DNA from: Sphingobacterium spiritivorum ATCC 33861
Lineage (GTDB): Bacteria; Bacteroidota; Bacteroidia; Sphingobacteriales; Sphingobacteriaceae
DNA length: 64,000 nt
Reading direction: 5' to 3'
Assembly: GCF_000143765.1 (NCBI RefSeq)
Contig: NZ_GL379771.1
Location: forward strand, 124,001-188,000
The translations under genes and the position numbers were made by a program. Of the stretch, positions 1 to 9,968 are shown piece after piece. Numbering within the stretch: position 1 is the stretch's first letter; each line of letters opens with the position of its first letter. The notes beneath the pieces are model-generated. The model ran no database searches. It was not told the DNA's origin and saw nothing but the letters and a program-made list of their open reading frames with translations.

Positions 1-402
1 CTCAAGGTGTTTCTGCAAACGACGGAAAGCCTCTTCTTCAGGAATACAGGTATCGGTAACACGGTTGTAGTGATTATCTAATAACTCTCTCTCCTGTTCA
101 GGAGTCAGATCGCGATAGTTCGGAACTCTTTTGTAATGTGAGTGCGCAACCAAGTTCATCACATCCTCTTCCAGATTGGCTCCGGTACAGGAAATAATTG
201 CAACTTTATCCTGACGGATCATCTCAGCTAAAGAAATTCCCAGTTCAGCAGTACTCATTGCACCACCTAAAGAAATTAACATTTTACCACCTTCGTTCAG
301 ATGCGCTTCATAACCTTTGGCTGCATCCACCAATGCTGCTGCATTGAAGTGAAGGTAATTTTTCTCAAGAAACTGAGAAATAGGACCTTTTTGTGTACTC
401 AT
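1..402 (-). CDS. Deoxyhypusine synthase-like protein (5' part, cut by window edge)
   Basis: The first 134 codons of a minus-strand gene that runs off the left edge; ATG at 402-400. The translation begins MSTQKGPISQFLEKNYLHFN and contains a nucleotide-binding-like stretch (ISLGGAMSTAELGISLAEM) followed by IISCTGANLEED, which I recognise as the N-terminal part of the deoxyhypusine synthase-like family of Bacteroidota. True deoxyhypusine synthase transfers an aminobutyl group from spermidine to eIF5A in an NAD-dependent reaction. Bacteria lack eIF5A, and bacterial members are linked to polyamine chemistry such as homospermidine formation, so the substrate here is unknown. The catalytic lysine region lies outside the window. 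No neighbour clarifies the role. Confidence 0.8.
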   Translation of the reverse strand, partial: MSTQKGPISQFLEKNYLHFNAAALVDAAKGYEAHLNEGGKMLISLGGAMSTAELGISLAEMIRQDKVAIISCTGANLEEDVMNLVAHSHYKRVPNYRDLTPEQERELLDNHYNRVTDTCIPEEEAFRRLQKHLE

Positions 403-519
403 GATAATTATTAATTATATAAAAATTAAGCAACAACAAAGGTAATAATTTGGATTGAGGTAGGGCAAAGATTTATGACTTTCTCTGCCAGTAAAAAGAT
501 AATACCAAAAGCCGGATGA

Positions 520-1617
520 TCAGATCACCCAACTTTCACATTTCTTCAGATATTCCGGATCAATATCCGCTCCTATACCCGGGGCATCGCTTACTGAAAT
601 CCGGTATCCGTCATATTGTACTCCTCCGATTACCGGATCTTCCAGATGCCCGACCATACATGTATCCAGATCATAGAATCTGACCGTTTTAGCAGCATAA
701 GCAAAATGTACTTTCGCAGCTAAAGCCAGACGACTCTCCAGCATACCTCCTATCATACACGGAATACCAAATTCTGCTGCAACAGCATCTATTCGTAAAG
801 CCTCCGCAATACCTCCTGATTTTGAAAATTTGATATTGATATAATCGCAGGCATCTTCACGGCACAGTCGCTCCGCATCATAATGCGAATACACAGATTC
901 ATCAGCCATAATCGGAACTATTGTCTCTGTCCGCAACTGGGGAAGCAAATGGTCATTCCATGTCCGCATAGGCTGCTCGCAGTATTGTATTTTAAACGGT
1001 TCCAGTCCCTGCAAAGCCTGCACTGCTTGTTCATATGACCAGCCCTGATTTGCATCAATCCGAACCGGCATATCAAAACCTACAGCTTTGCGGATGGCCT
1101 TGATGCGGTTAATGTCGGTCTGAGGATCTTTACCCAGTTTCACCTTCAATATCACGGCCCCTTCACGCTGAAGATTTGCGGCTTTTTCAGCCATTTCCTC
1201 CGGAGATGCTATACCCAGTGTTATATCAGTCGTAATATCCCGACGTTCGCCTTTTAGAAACTGATATAGCGGCAATCCAGCATGTTTGGATGCAAGATCA
1301 AATAAGGCACTGTCAAAAGCGCTTTTAATCGTTTTGTTTCCGGCAATATATAGATCCAGTTCTGCGAGGCGTTCGTGTATAGCCAGCGGATCTTTTCCCT
1401 TCCATAGTTTTGCAAAATCACGCGCCAGCACCAGGCAGGTGTTCTGAGTCTCCCCTACAATCATCGGAAATGCAGAACACTCTCCCACTCCATATATTCC
1501 TTCATCTGTATTTACCCTGATAAAAGTGTTTTGGGCATAGTCCATTGTACCGGTCGCAATGACAAACGGTTCCATCGGAATACTTAGTCTATAAATCTCA
1601 ATAGTCGTAATAACCAT
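520..1617 (-). CDS. Dipeptide epimerase (enolase superfamily, L-Ala-D/L-Glu epimerase-like)
   Basis: 365 aa, the usual length for the muconate cycloisomerase/dipeptide epimerase branch of the enolase superfamily. The N-terminal capping domain is followed by the TIM barrel with the expected residues: K158-x-K160 in ILKVKLG, metal ligands D188 (RIDANQGW), E214 (CEQP) and D239 (ADES), and the second catalytic lysine K263 in NIKFSKSGG. Family members epimerise dipeptides such as L-Ala-D-Glu from murein turnover via an enediolate intermediate with Mg2+. It stands alone between the deoxyhypusine synthase-like gene and the divergent gltB, so substrate specificity cannot be taken from context. A different muconate-lactonizing-type activity is possible. 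Confidence 0.85.
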   Translation of the reverse strand: MVITTIEIYRLSIPMEPFVIATGTMDYAQNTFIRVNTDEGIYGVGECSAFPMIVGETQNTCLVLARDFAKLWKGKDPLAIHERLAELDLYIAGNKTIKSAFDSALFDLASKHAGLPLYQFLKGERRDITTDITLGIASPEEMAEKAANLQREGAVILKVKLGKDPQTDINRIKAIRKAVGFDMPVRIDANQGWSYEQAVQALQGLEPFKIQYCEQPMRTWNDHLLPQLRTETIVPIMADESVYSHYDAERLCREDACDYINIKFSKSGGIAEALRIDAVAAEFGIPCMIGGMLESRLALAAKVHFAYAAKTVRFYDLDTCMVGHLEDPVIGGVQYDGYRISVSDAPGIGADIDPEYLKKCESWVI

Positions 1618-1816
1618 AATTTATTTGTTTACATCCCAAAAGTACAGAATGTTATTCCAATAACAGAAGCTCCAGGCTAATAAAATACAAAATCAATTAA
1701 ATTAGTCATATTTAATTAACAAAGAATCAATATAAATTAGATTTATTTGTGAATAATATAAAAATATATGACTTTTATTCCTATATTAGCAAACTGATTA
1801 TATTTTTGAGGAGAAG

Positions 1817-4800
1817 ATGACAAACGAAAGAATAGAGAAAAAAGGACTTTACGACCCTGATTTTGAACATGACGCATGTGGTGTAGGCTTTGTAGCACAT
1901 ATTAAAGGCCGCAAGTCCCACAACCAGGTTAAGGATGCCTTGACCATGTTAGAAAATATGGAACACCGCGGTGCCTGCGGTTGTGATCCGGAGAGTGGTG
2001 ACGGCGCAGGGATTATGATCCAGCTGCCTCATGAGTTCCTGTGGGAAGAATGTATTTCATTAGGCATTCAACTCGAAGAGCCTGGCTATTATGGTACAGG
2101 AATGTTATTTCTGCCAAAAGAAGCGGAAATGAATACACTTTGCAGGAGCACAGTCGTTGAAGCCTGTGAGGAACGCAATATGCGCTTCCTTGGATTTCGT
2201 ACTGTACCTGTAAATCGGGAAGGTATAGGTCCGACTGCGCTAAGTGCCGAACCGGAGATCGTTCAATTCTTCGTAGCACGACCAGAAGGAGTGTTTAACA
2301 CAGAAGAATTCGAACGCAAACTCTTTGTTCTGAGACGTCTAATCATTCAGAAAATCAAAAAACACCAAGAATACCCTCTCCCTATTTATATTGCCTCTCT
2401 ATCTTGTAAGACTATCATTTATAAAGGTCAGCTTACGACTTATCAGGTAGGCACTTATTTCAAAGATTTGCGGGATCCTCGTGTTGTATCTGCTTTTGGT
2501 CTGGTACACTCCCGGTTCTCCACCAATACATTCCCTTCCTGGTCATTAGCACAGCCTTTCAGACATATTGCTCATAACGGGGAAATAAATACACTTACCG
2601 GCAACTTAAACTGGTTCTATGCTGGTGTACGCTCGCTCTCATCGCCTTATTTTACAGACGAAGAAATGCAGATTCTACTGCCGGTCGTAGACAAAGGTCA
2701 GTCTGATTCAGCCTGTCTGGACAATGTGGTCGAATTGTTATTACACAGCGGCAGAAGTCTGCCTCATGTGATGCTGATGCTGGTACCTGAAGCCTGGGAT
2801 GGCAACACCCAGATGGATCCACTGAAAAAAGCGTTCTATGAATATCACGCAACACTGATGGAACCGTGGGACGGACCTGCAGCATTGTGTTTCACAGATG
2901 GTAAAACTATCGGAGCAACACTAGATCGTAACGGATTAAGACCCTTACGTTATGCTATTACATCAGATGATCGCGTAGTTGTTGCATCAGAAGCCGGAGC
3001 ATTGCCAGTTCCTGAAAGCTTAATTATCCAAAAAGGCCGTCAACAGCCCGGAAAGATCTTCGTAGTCGACATGGAAGCCGGACGCATCCGCACAGATGAA
3101 GAAGTAAAAGGTGAACTTGTCCGCCAGCAACCTTATGGCGAATGGTTAAATAATTACAAAATCCGTCTGGAAGAACTGGCTGAACCGCGTGTCACCTATA
3201 CCTATTTATCTAAAGAATCCGTTTTCAAATATCAACAAGGGTTCGGTTACTCACGTGAGGATCTGGAAACAATTCTCGCACCGATGGCCCTTACCGGATA
3301 CGAACCTATCGGATCTATGGGAACTGATGTACCGTTGGCGGTTCTGTCTGATCAGCCTCAGCATCTTTCCAGCTATTTCAAACAGTTCTTCGCTCAGGTT
3401 ACCAATCCGCCTATAGATCCTATTCGCGAAAGACTGGTCATGAGTCTGGCGACATTTATCGGTAATGCCGGTAATATTCTGATTGAAGATAAAAAATTCT
3501 GTCACTGTGTGACATTGCAACATCCTATTCTGACTTCAAGTGAGCTGGAAAAACTTCGCTCGATCGATACAGGTGTATTTCAGGCGAAAACTTTACAACT
3601 CTATTTCAAAGCAGACGGTAAACCGGGTTCACTGGAAGATGGCCTGGAAAGACTTTGCCGTTATGCAGATGATGCCGTACGTGACGGATTTGAAGTATTA
3701 ATCCTTTCGGACAGAGCTATTGATTCACAACATGCACCTATTCCTTCCATATTGGCGGTATCTGCGGTGCACCACCACCTGATCAAAACCGGTAATCGCG
3801 GTGCTGTAGGTTTGGTCGTCGAAGCCGGAGATGTCTGGGAAGTACACCATTTTGCTTGTCTGCTGGCATTCGGAGCTACAGCAATCAATCCGTACATGGC
3901 ACTTGCCAGTATCCGTACGATGAAAGAACAAGGACATCTGGATACCGACCTGACCTGGGATACTTTAAAGAAAAACTATGTAAAAGCTATCTGTGCAGGT
4001 TTATTAAAGATATTCTCCAAAATGGGAATATCGACTCTTCAATCCTATCACGGTGCTCAGATCTTTGAGGTACTGGGTATTGATAAATCTGTAGTGGATC
4101 AATACTTCTGCGGATCTGTATCCCGCATTGGTGGTCTTTCATTAGACGATATTGCAACAGAAGTTTTGATCAAACACTGGACTGCTTTCGGCAATTCAAG
4201 AGTGGAAAAAAACCTTCTTCCCGAAGGTGGTGTCTACCAGTGGAAAAGAAGAGGCGAAGGCCATCTCTGGAATCCGCAGACCGTACACTTATTGCAACAG
4301 GCATGCCGTAATAATGATTATGAGTCGTATAAAAAATATGCAGGTCTGATCAACAATCAGAAAGAGAAAATGTATACGCTTCGCGGCTTGCTGGACTTTG
4401 CAAAACATCGTACAGCAGTACCTATTGATGAAGTAGAATCTGCAAATGATATTATGAAGCGATTTGCTACAGGAGCGATGTCACTGGGATCTATATCTAC
4501 CGAAGCGCACAGTACACTGGCTATTGCGATGAACCGTATCGGAGCTAAAAGTAATACCGGTGAAGGTGGAGAAGACGCTTCACGCTTTATTCCTTTAGCA
4601 AACGGAGATTCTATGCGCTCGGCTATCAAGCAAGTTGCTTCTGCACGTTTTGGTGTGACATCTCATTACCTGACTGAAGCTGATGAGATACAGATCAAAA
4701 TGGCACAAGGTGCAAAACCGGGTGAAGGTGGTCAGCTGCCAGGACATAAGGTGAACGACTTCATTGCGAGATTGCGTCACTCTACTCCTGGTGTAGGACT

Positions 4801-6334
4801 GATCTCTCCTCCTCCGCATCACGATATTTATTCTATCGAAGATTTGGCTCAGCTGATCTTTGACCTTAAAAATGCAAACCGCAAAGCTCGTATCAATGTG
4901 AAACTGGTATCTAAAGCAGGTGTAGGTACGATCGCTGCAGGTGTTGCGAAGGCGCATGCGGATGTCATCCTTATTGCCGGATATGACGGCGGTACAGGAG
5001 CTTCTCCTATCAGTTCGGTCAAACATGCCGGATTGCCGTGGGAGCTGGGCCTTGCAGAGGCGCATCAGACACTTGTACAAAACAAACTGCGCAGCCGTGT
5101 AGTACTACAGGCTGACGGGCAGATGAAAACCGGACGTGATATTGTGATTGCAACGTTACTCGGTGCTGAGGAATGGGGTGTTGCTACAGCAGCTCTTATC
5201 GCCGGAGGTTGTATTATGATGCGTAAATGTCATCTGAATACATGTCCTGTGGGCGTAGCTACTCAGGATCCGGAATTACAGAAATTATTCTCCGGTAAGC
5301 CGGAAGATATTGTCAATCTGTTCCGCTTCCTGGCTGAAGAAATCCGTGAGACAATGGCGGAACTTGGTTTCCGTACCATCAATGAAATGGTTGGACGTGC
5401 ACAGTTCCTCAAAAAACGTGAAAACATTCAACACTGGAAAGCTAAGAAAATTGATTTTTCAAGCATTCTGTATGTAGCCAGAAATTCTGCCGGTGAATCT
5501 CTTCATAATACGGAAGAGCAGGATCACGGTATGGGTATGATACTGGATTGGGGCTTACTTAAACAAGCGAAAGCGGCTTTCGAAAGCAAAACACCTGTCT
5601 TCGGCACATTTCCTGTAAAAAACACAGACCGTACGGTAGGTACCCTGCTTTCCAATGAGATATCCAAGGTATTCGGTGCGGAAGGGTTCCCGGACAACAC
5701 GATCAACTACAAATTTGAAGGTTCTGCAGGGCAGTCCTTCGGAGCATTCAATACAAAAGGGATTTCTTTTGAACTGGAAGGTGAAGCAAATGATTATGTA
5801 GGAAAAGGACTTTGCGGAGCTCAATTAGCTATTTATCCGACAAAAGACAGTCCATTAGTCGCACATGAAAATATCATCATCGGTAATGTGGCTTTATACG
5901 GAGCAACTTCCGGACATCTCTTTATCAACGGTATGGCAGGAGAGCGATTTGCAGTGCGCAATTCAGGAGCGACAGCCGTAGTCGAAGGTATCGGAGACCA
6001 TGGTTGTGAATATATGACAGGTGGCCGTGCACTGATTCTGGGTCCTACAGGCCGTAATTTTGCTGCCGGTATGAGTGGCGGTATTGCCTGGATATACGAT
6101 ATCAACGGTACATTCAGAGAAAACTGTAATATGGAGATGGTAGATCTGGATCCGTTAGATACAGAAGACGAAACGACGATCATTGCCTTATTGAAGCGTC
6201 ATATCCACCTGACCAAAAGCGAAAGAGCAAATTACATCCTTCAACACTGGGCAGCTGAGAAATCAAGATTTATCAAAGTATTCCCTCGCGAATACAAAAA
6301 TGTATTACTTAAAAAATTGGTAGAAGCTAAATAA
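1817..6334 (+). CDS. gltB: Glutamate synthase (NADPH) large subunit
   Basis: 1505 aa, full length for the alpha subunit of bacterial glutamate synthase, which makes two glutamates from 2-oxoglutarate and glutamine. C21 (DACGVGF) would become the N-terminal nucleophile of the class II amidotransferase domain (about 21-430) after propeptide removal. A central domain and the FMN-binding synthase barrel follow, with the [3Fe-4S] ligands C1132, C1138 and C1143 in GGCIMMRKCHLNTCPVG. The C-terminal glycine-rich beta-helix domain (about 1250-1480) is complete. The start is preceded by GAGGAGA about 5 bases upstream, an unusually good Shine-Dalgarno for this genome. gltD follows after 12 bp, so the two subunits are co-transcribed for ammonia assimilation. 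Confidence 0.98.
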   Translation: MTNERIEKKGLYDPDFEHDACGVGFVAHIKGRKSHNQVKDALTMLENMEHRGACGCDPESGDGAGIMIQLPHEFLWEECISLGIQLEEPGYYGTGMLFLPKEAEMNTLCRSTVVEACEERNMRFLGFRTVPVNREGIGPTALSAEPEIVQFFVARPEGVFNTEEFERKLFVLRRLIIQKIKKHQEYPLPIYIASLSCKTIIYKGQLTTYQVGTYFKDLRDPRVVSAFGLVHSRFSTNTFPSWSLAQPFRHIAHNGEINTLTGNLNWFYAGVRSLSSPYFTDEEMQILLPVVDKGQSDSACLDNVVELLLHSGRSLPHVMLMLVPEAWDGNTQMDPLKKAFYEYHATLMEPWDGPAALCFTDGKTIGATLDRNGLRPLRYAITSDDRVVVASEAGALPVPESLIIQKGRQQPGKIFVVDMEAGRIRTDEEVKGELVRQQPYGEWLNNYKIRLEELAEPRVTYTYLSKESVFKYQQGFGYSREDLETILAPMALTGYEPIGSMGTDVPLAVLSDQPQHLSSYFKQFFAQVTNPPIDPIRERLVMSLATFIGNAGNILIEDKKFCHCVTLQHPILTSSELEKLRSIDTGVFQAKTLQLYFKADGKPGSLEDGLERLCRYADDAVRDGFEVLILSDRAIDSQHAPIPSILAVSAVHHHLIKTGNRGAVGLVVEAGDVWEVHHFACLLAFGATAINPYMALASIRTMKEQGHLDTDLTWDTLKKNYVKAICAGLLKIFSKMGISTLQSYHGAQIFEVLGIDKSVVDQYFCGSVSRIGGLSLDDIATEVLIKHWTAFGNSRVEKNLLPEGGVYQWKRRGEGHLWNPQTVHLLQQACRNNDYESYKKYAGLINNQKEKMYTLRGLLDFAKHRTAVPIDEVESANDIMKRFATGAMSLGSISTEAHSTLAIAMNRIGAKSNTGEGGEDASRFIPLANGDSMRSAIKQVASARFGVTSHYLTEADEIQIKMAQGAKPGEGGQLPGHKVNDFIARLRHSTPGVGLISPPPHHDIYSIEDLAQLIFDLKNANRKARINVKLVSKAGVGTIAAGVAKAHADVILIAGYDGGTGASPISSVKHAGLPWELGLAEAHQTLVQNKLRSRVVLQADGQMKTGRDIVIATLLGAEEWGVATAALIAGGCIMMRKCHLNTCPVGVATQDPELQKLFSGKPEDIVNLFRFLAEEIRETMAELGFRTINEMVGRAQFLKKRENIQHWKAKKIDFSSILYVARNSAGESLHNTEEQDHGMGMILDWGLLKQAKAAFESKTPVFGTFPVKNTDRTVGTLLSNEISKVFGAEGFPDNTINYKFEGSAGQSFGAFNTKGISFELEGEANDYVGKGLCGAQLAIYPTKDSPLVAHENIIIGNVALYGATSGHLFINGMAGERFAVRNSGATAVVEGIGDHGCEYMTGGRALILGPTGRNFAAGMSGGIAWIYDINGTFRENCNMEMVDLDPLDTEDETTIIALLKRHIHLTKSERANYILQHWAAEKSRFIKVFPREYKNVLLKKLVEAK

Positions 6335-6346
6335 GGGGCAATTGTC

Positions 6347-7813
6347 ATGGGAAAACCAACCGGATTTTTAGAATATGATAGAACACTTCCTAAAAAGGAA
6401 GCCGTTGAAAATAGAAAACAACATTATCAGGAGTTTGTAAAGAGCTATTCTGATACACAACTTAATGAGCAGGCTGCGCGTTGCATGAACTGTGGCATCC
6501 CTTTTTGTCACTCGGGATGTCCGCTGGGTAATGTGATCCCGGAATTTAATGACGCCGTCTATGACGGAAGATGGGAAGATGCATACAATATCCTGATCTC
6601 AACCAATAACTTCCCGGAGTTCACAGGTCGCATATGTCCTGCTCCGTGTGAGTCAGCCTGTGTATTGGGTATAAATAAGCCTCCTGTTGCTATTGAAGAG
6701 ATCGAGAAACATATTATCGAGATCGCTTTCAAAAACAAATTTGTAAAACCAAACAGAAGCTATTTAAAAACAGGTAAAACAGTAGCAGTTATTGGTGCCG
6801 GCCCTGCAGGTCTTGCAGCCGCAGCACAGCTGAATAAAGCGGGACATGATGTCGTGGTATACGAACGTGATGATAAAGTGGGCGGATTGCTCCGTTACGG
6901 TATTCCGGATTTCAAACTGGACAAATCGATTATCGACAGACGTATTGAGATCATGGAGCAGTCGGGCATAGTATTCCGTACCAACAGCGAAGTTGGCAAA
7001 AATGTCCCGGTATCGGAGCTGGCTCCGTTTGATGCTATTGTACTTACGGGAGGCTCTACTATTCCGCGTAATCTTCAGATTCCTGGTCGTGAACTTAAAG
7101 GAGTACATTATGCAATGGAATTCCTGAAACAACAAAACAAACGTGTAGGTCAATCTCCGATAGAAGTGGAAGAAATCACGGCTACCGGTAAAAATGTATT
7201 GGTTATCGGCGGTGGTGACACCGGTTCGGACTGTGTAGGTACATCCAATCGTCATGGTGCAGTTTCTGTTACCCAATTTGAACTGATGCCGCAGCCACCG
7301 AATGCACGTACCAATGGTATGCCCTGGCCTACTTACCCGATGTTGTTAAAGACAACTACTTCACATGAAGAAGGTTGTCAACGCCATTGGAGTATAAGCA
7401 CCAAATCATTTGTCGGTGATGACAACGGAAATCTCAAAGGCGCTATCGTAGTTGATCTGGAATGGGAAACCGATACTTTAGGAAGACCTGTCAAATTCAC
7501 AGAAATAGAAGGTTCTGAACGTGAAATCCCATGTGAACTGGTTACATTGGCTATGGGGTTTTTACATCCGCAACACGAAGGTCTATTGCAACAATTAGGT
7601 GTTGCGCTTGACGGAAGAGGAAATGTACAGGCTACCGAAGGTGAATACAGAACATCGGTAGATAAGGTATTCTCCGCCGGAGATATGCGCCGCGGCCAGT
7701 CACTGGTTGTATGGGCAATCTCTGAAGGGCGCGAATGTGCCCGCAAAGTTGATGAGTTCTTAATGGGTTCGTCTAATCTTGAAAGCAAAGAGACGATTTA
7801 TAATTACGCATAA
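6347..7813 (+). CDS. gltD: Glutamate synthase small subunit
   Basis: 488 aa beta subunit that oxidises NADPH through FAD and passes electrons over [4Fe-4S] clusters to GltB. The N-terminal cysteine clusters are C46/C49/C54/C58 (CMNCGIPFCHSGCP) and C97/C101/C105 (CPAPCESAC). The FAD Rossmann motif VIGAGPAG is near 148-155, and the NADPH motif VIGGGDTGSDC lies near residue 285. The C-terminal FSAGDMRRGQSLVVWAI binds the FAD pyrophosphate/ribityl part. It starts 12 bp behind gltB and is closed by a clear hairpin terminator, so gltBD is a two-gene operon. Length and motifs are ordinary for the family. Confidence 0.97.
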   Translation: MGKPTGFLEYDRTLPKKEAVENRKQHYQEFVKSYSDTQLNEQAARCMNCGIPFCHSGCPLGNVIPEFNDAVYDGRWEDAYNILISTNNFPEFTGRICPAPCESACVLGINKPPVAIEEIEKHIIEIAFKNKFVKPNRSYLKTGKTVAVIGAGPAGLAAAAQLNKAGHDVVVYERDDKVGGLLRYGIPDFKLDKSIIDRRIEIMEQSGIVFRTNSEVGKNVPVSELAPFDAIVLTGGSTIPRNLQIPGRELKGVHYAMEFLKQQNKRVGQSPIEVEEITATGKNVLVIGGGDTGSDCVGTSNRHGAVSVTQFELMPQPPNARTNGMPWPTYPMLLKTTTSHEEGCQRHWSISTKSFVGDDNGNLKGAIVVDLEWETDTLGRPVKFTEIEGSEREIPCELVTLAMGFLHPQHEGLLQQLGVALDGRGNVQATEGEYRTSVDKVFSAGDMRRGQSLVVWAISEGRECARKVDEFLMGSSNLESKETIYNYA

Positions 7814-7832
7814 TCACCTACCTTATATCTGT

Positions 7833-7864
7833 AAAGTCCGGTCCGTGGAATCACACCGGACTTT
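7833..7864 (+). terminator. Rho-independent terminator of gltBD
   Basis: A perfect 10-bp stem (AAAGTCCGGT / ACCGGACTTT) with a 12-nt loop begins 20 bp after the gltD stop and is followed by ATTATTATA. The partly symmetric A/T flanks could also help stop the convergent EamA transcript. Confidence 0.85.
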
Positions 7865-7942
7865 ATTATTATATACCGGAGCTATCCGCAAAAAGGTGAC
7901 AATAGCATTCCAGAATATCCGGAATAAGGACAGCTGCTGATG

Positions 7943-8863
7943 TCAATGCAACTTACGGATAATAAGATCTTTCTGCCGGTTTTCCATTCGGGTCTTGACA
8001 TATGGATAAATAAATACAGCCGTCAATACGATCAAAGCTCCCACGTAAAAACCCAGACTCATGGTCTCTTTGTGACCAAATATTAATACAGCAAGGATAA
8101 TCCCATAGACAGGTTCCAGGTTGGTCGTCAATGCCACAGTAAATGCCGTCAGTTCTTTCATCACAGCTACTCCCATAACATAAGCGACTGCCGTACATAC
8201 AACACCCAATAGCAATAAATACCACAGGTCTTGCTGACTGAGTTGCATACTGGCATTGAAATCTCCGGAGAAAAGCATAAAAACACTGATCCAGAAAAAA
8301 GCGCCCAGCATTTCGTAAAAAGTAATAATAGTAGGACTGGATGATTTCACCATTTTACCATTGAGAATGGAGAATACACTCGCACAGAATGCACATGCGA
8401 GACCGCTGATAATGCCAGCCAGATACCGGGTTTCAAATTGAAATATGGTGTATATCCCTAAAATAATAATCAGCCCAATGACGATGTCCAAAGCCGCTAT
8501 TTTGCGTTTGTATAGCATCGGCTCGAATATCGCGGTATATAAGGTTACCGAAGAGAGCGTTACCAGTGTAACAGATACAGTCGATACTTTTATAGAATAA
8601 AAGAACAGCACCCAATGTAAGCCCACCACAGCACCTGTCATAAAGAATTTAAGAAAATCACGCTTACTGACAACGATACTTTGGCGCTTGAATACAAAAT
8701 ATACAGCTAATGCAATGGCAGCAATACCTACTCTGTACCAGACCAGATGAATCGCTGATACGGAGATCAACCCACCTAAAATACCTGTTAAACCCCAAAT
8801 CAGTACGGTCACGTGCAAAACAAGAATATTGCGGTTAATTTTGATGGAGGGCATGAAAAACAA
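7943..8863 (-). CDS. EamA/DMT-superfamily transporter
   Basis: 306 aa integral membrane protein with about ten hydrophobic helices arranged as two EamA repeats (roughly 10-145 and 155-290), as in the drug/metabolite transporter superfamily. The motif ACAFCASVFSILNGKMV lies at the start of the second repeat. Substrate is unknown; relatives export amino acids or other small metabolites. It begins 3 bp after the LptF/G-family gene and is the last gene of the tgt-permease-EamA operon. A second in-frame ATG three codons downstream could be the real start. Confidence 0.88.
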   Translation of the reverse strand: MFFMPSIKINRNILVLHVTVLIWGLTGILGGLISVSAIHLVWYRVGIAAIALAVYFVFKRQSIVVSKRDFLKFFMTGAVVGLHWVLFFYSIKVSTVSVTLVTLSSVTLYTAIFEPMLYKRKIAALDIVIGLIIILGIYTIFQFETRYLAGIISGLACAFCASVFSILNGKMVKSSSPTIITFYEMLGAFFWISVFMLFSGDFNASMQLSQQDLWYLLLLGVVCTAVAYVMGVAVMKELTAFTVALTTNLEPVYGIILAVLIFGHKETMSLGFYVGALIVLTAVFIYPYVKTRMENRQKDLIIRKLH

Positions 8864-8866
8864 GAA

Positions 8867-9946
8867 TTATTTTGGCGCTTTATACATCAGATAAAGACCT
8901 AAACTCAGGAATATCAGATTCGGAATCATGACTGCAATCAATGGAGGCAAACCTCCTTTGAGCGAGAACATCGTTGAAAACTGAATCAATACAATATATA
9001 CGAAGCTCAATGCGATACCTAATCCCAGACTTAACCCTATTCCTCCCCTTACCTTTTTGGAAGAAAGAGAAACGCCCATCAGCGTCAGAATAAATGCGGA
9101 AAACGGATATATATATCGTTTGTATTTTTCCAGTAACAATTCGGTCATCATACCTGTCCCCCGTGTTTCTTCTTTATCGATACGCTTACTCAGTTCGTCG
9201 GTATTCATTGCCGTAAACATATTGTCATATTTTTCAAAGTCCGAGGGCTTCATATCCAGCGTAGTATCTTTCTGATCAGCTTTTTCCATGCGTTCGTTAA
9301 GACCGTTGATAACCCGGTTGGTATAATTCTCTATTTTCCATTTGGTAGCAACGGAATCCCAGCGGATCCTGTCTGCAATCATTTTTTCTTTCAGCCGATC
9401 AGCATCAAATTTTTCAAGTACAAAATTATACCCTATTTTTTGTCTTGTATCGAAATTATCAATATAGACATACGTATTAGAGTCGATCTGCATATGGGTA
9501 GCAGAGATGGATCCTCCGGCCTTATCCGGCTTGACATACACATTCTCAAAACTCACCTTCATCTTATTCGTGCGTGGAATAATATAAATGTTAAACACAA
9601 AAGTGACGGCAAAAATGAGGGATGCAGCTATCATATATGGCCTCAACATTCGGTTGAAGCTCATTCCACCACTCAGAATAGGTACGATCTCCGTCTGATC
9701 TGCCATCTTGGATGTAAAGAAAATAACGGCAATAAAGTTGATCAGCGGAGATAAAAAATTCAGATAAAAAGGAATAAATCCGGCGTAATACTGAAATACT
9801 ATTTTGGAGATCGGCGCTTTATATTGCAGGAAATTATCCAGTTTTTCGGAAACGTCAAAAATAACCATGACTACAGTAAAAATAGCCATAGTGAAGACGA
9901 ACGTCGACAAATACTTCTTAATAATATACCAATCTATTATTTTCAT
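8867..9946 (-). CDS. LptF/LptG-family (YjgP/YjgQ) permease
   Basis: 359 aa with the LptF/G layout: three N-terminal membrane helices (about 10-115), a periplasmic beta-rich domain (about 120-270) and three C-terminal helices (about 275-355). In the family two such subunits form the membrane part of the LptB2FG ABC exporter, which extracts lipopolysaccharide from the inner membrane and feeds the periplasmic bridge. Only one copy is present in this window, so the partner must be elsewhere. It lies 22 bp downstream of tgt and 3 bp upstream of the EamA gene. Whether it plays the F or the G role cannot be told from sequence alone. Confidence 0.9.
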   Translation of the reverse strand: MKIIDWYIIKKYLSTFVFTMAIFTVVMVIFDVSEKLDNFLQYKAPISKIVFQYYAGFIPFYLNFLSPLINFIAVIFFTSKMADQTEIVPILSGGMSFNRMLRPYMIAASLIFAVTFVFNIYIIPRTNKMKVSFENVYVKPDKAGGSISATHMQIDSNTYVYIDNFDTRQKIGYNFVLEKFDADRLKEKMIADRIRWDSVATKWKIENYTNRVINGLNERMEKADQKDTTLDMKPSDFEKYDNMFTAMNTDELSKRIDKEETRGTGMMTELLLEKYKRYIYPFSAFILTLMGVSLSSKKVRGGIGLSLGLGIALSFVYIVLIQFSTMFSLKGGLPPLIAVMIPNLIFLSLGLYLMYKAPK

Positions 9947-9968
9947 GAATCGCAGCTTACGCGTTAGC

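Noticed and set aside
1618..1816. Riboswitch or glutamine-responsive leader before gltB
   Set aside because: Only AT-rich sequence; no conserved riboswitch core or stable hairpin was found.
4595..5080. 161-aa minus-strand reading frame inside gltB
   Set aside because: Lies entirely within the conserved gltB synthase domain; composition (Cys/Arg/Ser-rich) is typical of antisense translation.
6764..7276. 170-aa minus-strand frame inside gltD
   Set aside because: Antisense to the conserved Rossmann domains; no domain or start context.
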